Made by a program: the position numbers and the translations under genes. DNA of 34,170 nt from Bryobacterales bacterium. Its GTDB lineage: Bacteria; Acidobacteriota; Terriglobia; Bryobacterales; Bryobacteraceae. A model generated the notes under the pieces. The model saw only the letters and a list, made by a program, of their open reading frames with translations, was not told the DNA's origin and did no database searches. The stretch covers positions 1 through 34,170 of the forward strand of contig PMTR01000017.1 in assembly GCA_003167255.1 (NCBI GenBank). The letters run 5' to 3'. Positions 31,436 through 34,170 of the stretch are shown piece by piece (the stretch's first letter is position 1; each line of letters begins with the position of its first letter).

Positions 31436-32287
31436 ATGCTTGAAAGTGAAATGGAAGACTTACTTTGGAGGTACCCAGATAAGTTTCTTCGGGAACCGCT
31501 GAACCAGTTCCGAAGGCAACCTCGGTCGGCAGTCGGACGGGCGGACCTCGTATTTGAAGATCGACTAGAGCGATTACTGGTGGTCGAGATCAAACGCGGC
31601 CAGCTACAGAGGGGTGCTATTGACCAAGTGCACGACTATTTCGGCATGATGAAACATGAGTTCCCGAATAAATCAGTGGAAATGATGGTTATCGCTCAGT
31701 CTATTCCATCAGAGAGGAAGGTAGCGCTGGACCGGTACAATATCGAGTACCGCGAGATTCCCGAGAAGCGCTTCCGTGATGTAGCTCTGGAAATGGGCTA
31801 TCTGTTTGAGTCCGAACAAGGGAGTACGTCTGGCTCCGGGCCACGCAACGTTGTCACTCTCGAACCGGGTCCAGTTGTCGAAGTTGGCGACGCCGACATG
31901 ACATCCAGTAGCCTTGGGGGCCACGAGGGCGATATTTCTGCGCCTATCACCACGGCACCCGAGGTCTCCGCTTTCTTCAAGGAGGAGCAACGCAAAAAGG
32001 TAGACTACGACGCCAAGAACAAAGCCCTTAGATATAGGGTTGGATCAAGGATCGAGTGGTCGGTCAATATCTGGAAGCGTTTTGCTTCCGTGTACCAATA
32101 CCGCCGGTTCTCGGGGGACTTGGAGTTCTGGCGGCAAAGGCTCTCCAAGCCTGACACCGTCGCCGGGAAAGACAGCGAGCACTCGCTGGCATTCCGCCTT
32201 GAGAGTAAGTCGGACTTCGATAATTTCCTAGCTGCTCTCGCCAAACCCTCTGCGTTCGAATGGCAAAGCAAACCGCGGGGGCGGTGA
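31436..32287 (+). CDS. NucS-like (PD-(D/E)XK) nuclease
   Basis: A 283-residue protein. The N-terminal nuclease domain (residues 1-115) has the complete active-site pattern: Glu near the start (MLESEMEDLLWRYPDKFL), Asp37 in VGRADLVF, and Glu51/Lys53 in LLVVEIKRG, followed by Gln65 (QVHDYFGMM). It ends in the family strand-helix VEMMVIAQSIPSERKVALDR and NIEYREIP. NucS-type enzymes cut branched, mismatched or flap DNA. After a Ser/Gly linker (120-175) comes a C-terminal domain (RVGSRIEWSVNIWKRFASVY, SKSDFDNFLAALAK) that I do not recognise, perhaps target-binding. GGAG lies seven bases before ATG 31436. It is the last gene of the presumed cassette. Confidence 0.8.
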   Translation: MLESEMEDLLWRYPDKFLREPLNQFRRQPRSAVGRADLVFEDRLERLLVVEIKRGQLQRGAIDQVHDYFGMMKHEFPNKSVEMMVIAQSIPSERKVALDRYNIEYREIPEKRFRDVALEMGYLFESEQGSTSGSGPRNVVTLEPGPVVEVGDADMTSSSLGGHEGDISAPITTAPEVSAFFKEEQRKKVDYDAKNKALRYRVGSRIEWSVNIWKRFASVYQYRRFSGDLEFWRQRLSKPDTVAGKDSEHSLAFRLESKSDFDNFLAALAKPSAFEWQSKPRGR

Positions 32288-32323
32288 TTCGGGTAATTCG
32301 AGGACATGCTACTAAACTCCCAA

Positions 32324-32386
32324 CACCACTTCGGTCTAGCCGAGGAGTTCGAGAAACGCGCGGGCGGCATGACTCAAGGCGCAGCG
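32324..32386 (-). pseudogene. Duplicated 3' end of a LysR gene (fragment)
   Basis: 63 bases matching 33520-33582 with six mismatches. On the minus strand 32386-32336 reads RCALSHAARAFLELLG-stop, the same C-terminus as the LysR gene at 33532 (RRALSHAARAFLELLG-stop). The rest of the gene is absent. It lies beyond the MqsA gene, so the two copies bracket the mqs locus. Confidence 0.85.
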
Positions 32387-32414
32387 ACCGCTGTCGAAGC
32401 ACGCCCCGGCGTGG

Positions 32415-32819
32415 CTATCGCCCGGCCCGGACCTCGTTCAGCAGATTGGGGTGCCGGTCCAGCACCATGAGGAGCTTCACCAGCGCGAGCGGCGGCTTGG
32501 TCTTGCCGTTCTCGTAGCGCGAAAACGCATTCGGGCCGCCGCCGAAAATCGCGGCCGCCTGCCGCTGGTCGAGCGCGAGCTTCTTGCGGACGCGCGCGAT
32601 GAAGCCGGGATCGACCATGGAGGCGTTCACCTGCTTGTTGAACTCCAGCATCGCCGCGCTGACGCGTGACGATTCCGCCGCGGCGAGGACGCTTTCCCCG
32701 CAGGCGGGGCAGAAATCGCCGCGTACGGCCGGAATCGTGGTCGTTTCGCCTTTGTAGGTGTACGGGATATCGCGCGTGTCGCGCACGAGTTTCGCCCCCG
32801 CGCAGGATGGGCATTTCAT
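32415..32819 (-). CDS. mqsA: MqsA-type antitoxin / transcriptional repressor
   Basis: A 134-residue protein aligned along the whole length with MqsA, the antitoxin of the MqsRA pair and autorepressor of its operon. The N-terminal zinc domain has Cys3, Cys6, Cys37 and Cys40, the same numbering as E. coli MqsA; the C-terminal helix-turn-helix (LALDQRQAAAIFGGGPNAFS) keeps Asn97 and Arg101, the base-reading residues in the E. coli protein. In E. coli the toxin gene lies immediately upstream; here only its tail remains (next feature). So it is an orphan antitoxin that could still repress its own promoter or neutralise toxins elsewhere. GGAAGGA lies before ATG 32819. Confidence 0.92.
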   Translation of the reverse strand: MKCPSCAGAKLVRDTRDIPYTYKGETTTIPAVRGDFCPACGESVLAAAESSRVSAAMLEFNKQVNASMVDPGFIARVRKKLALDQRQAAAIFGGGPNAFSRYENGKTKPPLALVKLLMVLDRHPNLLNEVRAGR

Positions 32820-32835
32820 GACATTGATCCTTCCT

Positions 32836-32910
32836 TCATAACTCCTTGAACGACACTATCAGCACGTCGTCCAAGACCGTGAGCTTCAGATACACCTCGC
32901 AGCCGGCGTC
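32836..32910 (-). pseudogene. mqsR: Remnant of mqsR toxin (last two dozen codons)
   Basis: Just upstream of mqsA, the frame ending with TGA at 32836-32838 reads EVYLKLTVLDDVLIVSFKEL, which closely matches the C-terminus of the MqsR toxin (E. coli: VYLKITVIHDVLIVSFKEK). Homology is lost upstream of about 32910, and the frame meets a stop at 32950-32952. MqsR needs about 98 residues, so this is a dead fragment. The toxin-antitoxin gene order and 16-base gap to mqsA match the known pair. Confidence 0.85.
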
Positions 32911-32952
32911 TTCGGCCGGACCGCGACCATGGCCCTGACGACCGCCAGCTTA

Positions 32953-33531
32953 CAATGCGGCGCTCGTTTCTCCATGGGACTACGTTAACCTAGTTGGTTG
33001 AATTTGGCAAGTTGGTAAATGAGGGTAAAGTCGGAGACCGACCGTAACCCGACATGCCCGCCGCTGGCACCCCTCGAAGCAAGGCCCGTATCGAAACCGT
33101 CAGTCGGAACGCAACGATCCTTGCTCCCGCCCCTGATCCCCGTTCACAAGATTCTTCTCTTTTGAAATGAGACACTTGCGTCTGGCTCGCTTGTGTCCGC
33201 CTTCTACAATAGAAACAGGCAAGCAATGCGCACCCGCCGCCACATTCCGCCATCGCCGCCAGACAGGCCGCAGAACCGGCGCCACCCCTGCGCGCACCCT
33301 GTTTTACCAAACGAACCCAAATCCCCGTTTCGGATGCCTGGCATCGTCGCCAGCGCTCGCGCCAAACCCGCTCCCTTGCCTGCGCAAACCGTTTTTACCA
33401 AACGAACCCAATTTGGCAGGCAACCCTCAGAAAACGGAACAGATACTACTCGGCAAAGGAACCCAATCGCACCCGATTTCGGGCCATGCGCCCTGATCGG
33501 TTCACCGCTTGTGAAACATCACGACTTCGGT
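32953..33531. other. Decayed stretch with short direct repeats, no intact gene
   Basis: About 580 bases without a convincing gene. TTTTACCAAACGAACCCAA occurs at 33302-33320 and 33393-33411, and a weaker copy lies near 33457. The core ACCAAACGAACCCAATT (33397-33413) is identical to the reverse complement of 15204-15220, the segment coding IPNEPN in the STGPR-family gene. Translated on the plus strand the repeats read QTNPN and LPNEPN, so this may be the decayed tail of another member of that family. Confidence 0.5.
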
Positions 33532-34170
33532 CTAGCCGAGGAGTTCGAGGAAGGCGCGGGCGGCATGGCTCAGGGCGCGGCGGGTGGGGTACAGGAGGCG
33601 AATTTTCCGCTCGACGTGGATCTCCTTGACGCGGACCTCACAGAGCAGGCCCTGCTCGATTTCCTGTTCGACACACATGCGCGGCAGGAAGGCTACGCCG
33701 GCGTTGTTCTGTACGAGCTTGCGGATGGTCTCGATGGTGGGCATCTCCACGTCCATGCGGAGCGGGACTTTGTGGCGCTGGAATTCACGCAAGACGACTT
33801 CGCGGTACGGGGAAACTACGTTGTGGGCGATGAAGATTTCCGCGCCGAGCTCGGTGATGGAGACGGTCTTGCGTTGCGCGAGACGGTGGAGGGGGGAGAC
33901 GACGAAGGCCAGCGCGTCGGTGTAAATGGCGCGCGACTGGAGGCGGTCGTCGGCGGGATCGTAACTGACGACGCCAAGTTCGAGGTTGCCGTCCAGGAGT
34001 TCATTGGGGATCTTGCTCGAGAAACTGCGGCGCACCTGCACTTTGATTTTGGGGTAGAGCTGGCGATACCGCTCGATGTGGCGGAGCAGTTAGAGGATGG
34101 TAGATTCGTTGGCGCCGATGACGAGGCGGCCGGCGGAGTTGTCGCGCAGTTCAGCGAGCGTGTTTTCGAG
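33532..34170 (-). pseudogene. LysR-family regulator, interrupted by an in-frame stop, cut by window edge
   Basis: The effector-binding domain of a LysR-type regulator: LYPKIKVQVRRSFSSKIPNE, LELGVVSYDPADDRL, LAFVVSPLHRLAQRKTVSIT, NNAGVAFLPRMCVEQEIEQG, ending SHAARAFLELLG. Upstream, in the same frame, NSAGRLVIGANESTIL is followed by TAA at 34090-34092 where a Tyr codon (TAC) is expected, then LLRHIERYRQLYPK resumes. The helix-turn-helix would lie beyond the window edge. A one-base nonsense change or sequencing error explains it. The apparent start GTG 34041 would give a domain without DNA-binding region. The last 63 bases of the gene are duplicated at 32324-32386. Confidence 0.85.

Noticed and set aside
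33167-33496. 109-codon plus-strand ORF in the decayed region
   Set aside because: No start signal, and composition dominated by short repeats; treated as degenerate DNA.

Overview
The window looks like chromosomal DNA of an Acidobacteriota bacterium close to Bryobacterales/Solibacter. This is inferred from the high GC content, many secreted peptidases and amidohydrolases, a PEP-CTERM protein, a two-propeller histidine kinase, a member of the STGPR-motif family that I recall as common in this group, and intergenic DNA full of small palindromic repeats. No database search was possible, so the taxonomy is inference.

Left part (1-9100): a PEP-CTERM protein, a LuxR-type response regulator and its propeller histidine kinase (split by a frameshift near 4030), citrate synthase gltA, then a minus-strand cluster of M20 amidohydrolase, NUDIX hydrolase and exported DinB-like protein.

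Middle (9100-25300): a tightly coupled minus-strand operon for a TPR-associated TRAP transporter (lipoprotein, TatT, substrate-binding protein, fused QM permease, each joined by an ATGA overlap or a short gap), a divergent secreted amidohydrolase, the STGPR-family protein, several secreted or membrane proteins of unknown function, an orphan antitoxin-like gene beside a toxin stub, a Yip1-like/TPR membrane protein, an M28 aminopeptidase, a tandem pair of exported GerW/YtfJ-like proteins (the second with a TPR tail), a zinc-ribbon protein, an NtrC-type sigma-54 activator and tRNA-Asp.

Right part (25300-34170): an M2 (ACE-like) peptidase lipoprotein, then an accessory region. It starts with a WYL-domain regulator and continues with an alpha-helical repeat protein, two small ORFs, a protein with a degenerate NucS-like nuclease domain, a TerY-C-like cysteine-rich protein, a 37-residue ORF and an intact NucS-like nuclease. 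It ends with an MqsA antitoxin whose MqsR toxin has decayed to its last two dozen codons, a degenerate stretch, and a LysR gene broken by an in-frame stop. In two places the 3' end of a regulator gene (WYL, LysR) is duplicated as a direct repeat of about 90% identity, with cargo between the copies. This is the best candidate for an undescribed defence or stress island.

Three families of intergenic palindromic elements recur. In two of them the stems differ between copies by compensating base pairs, and most copies lie just past stop codons, so they may act as terminators.
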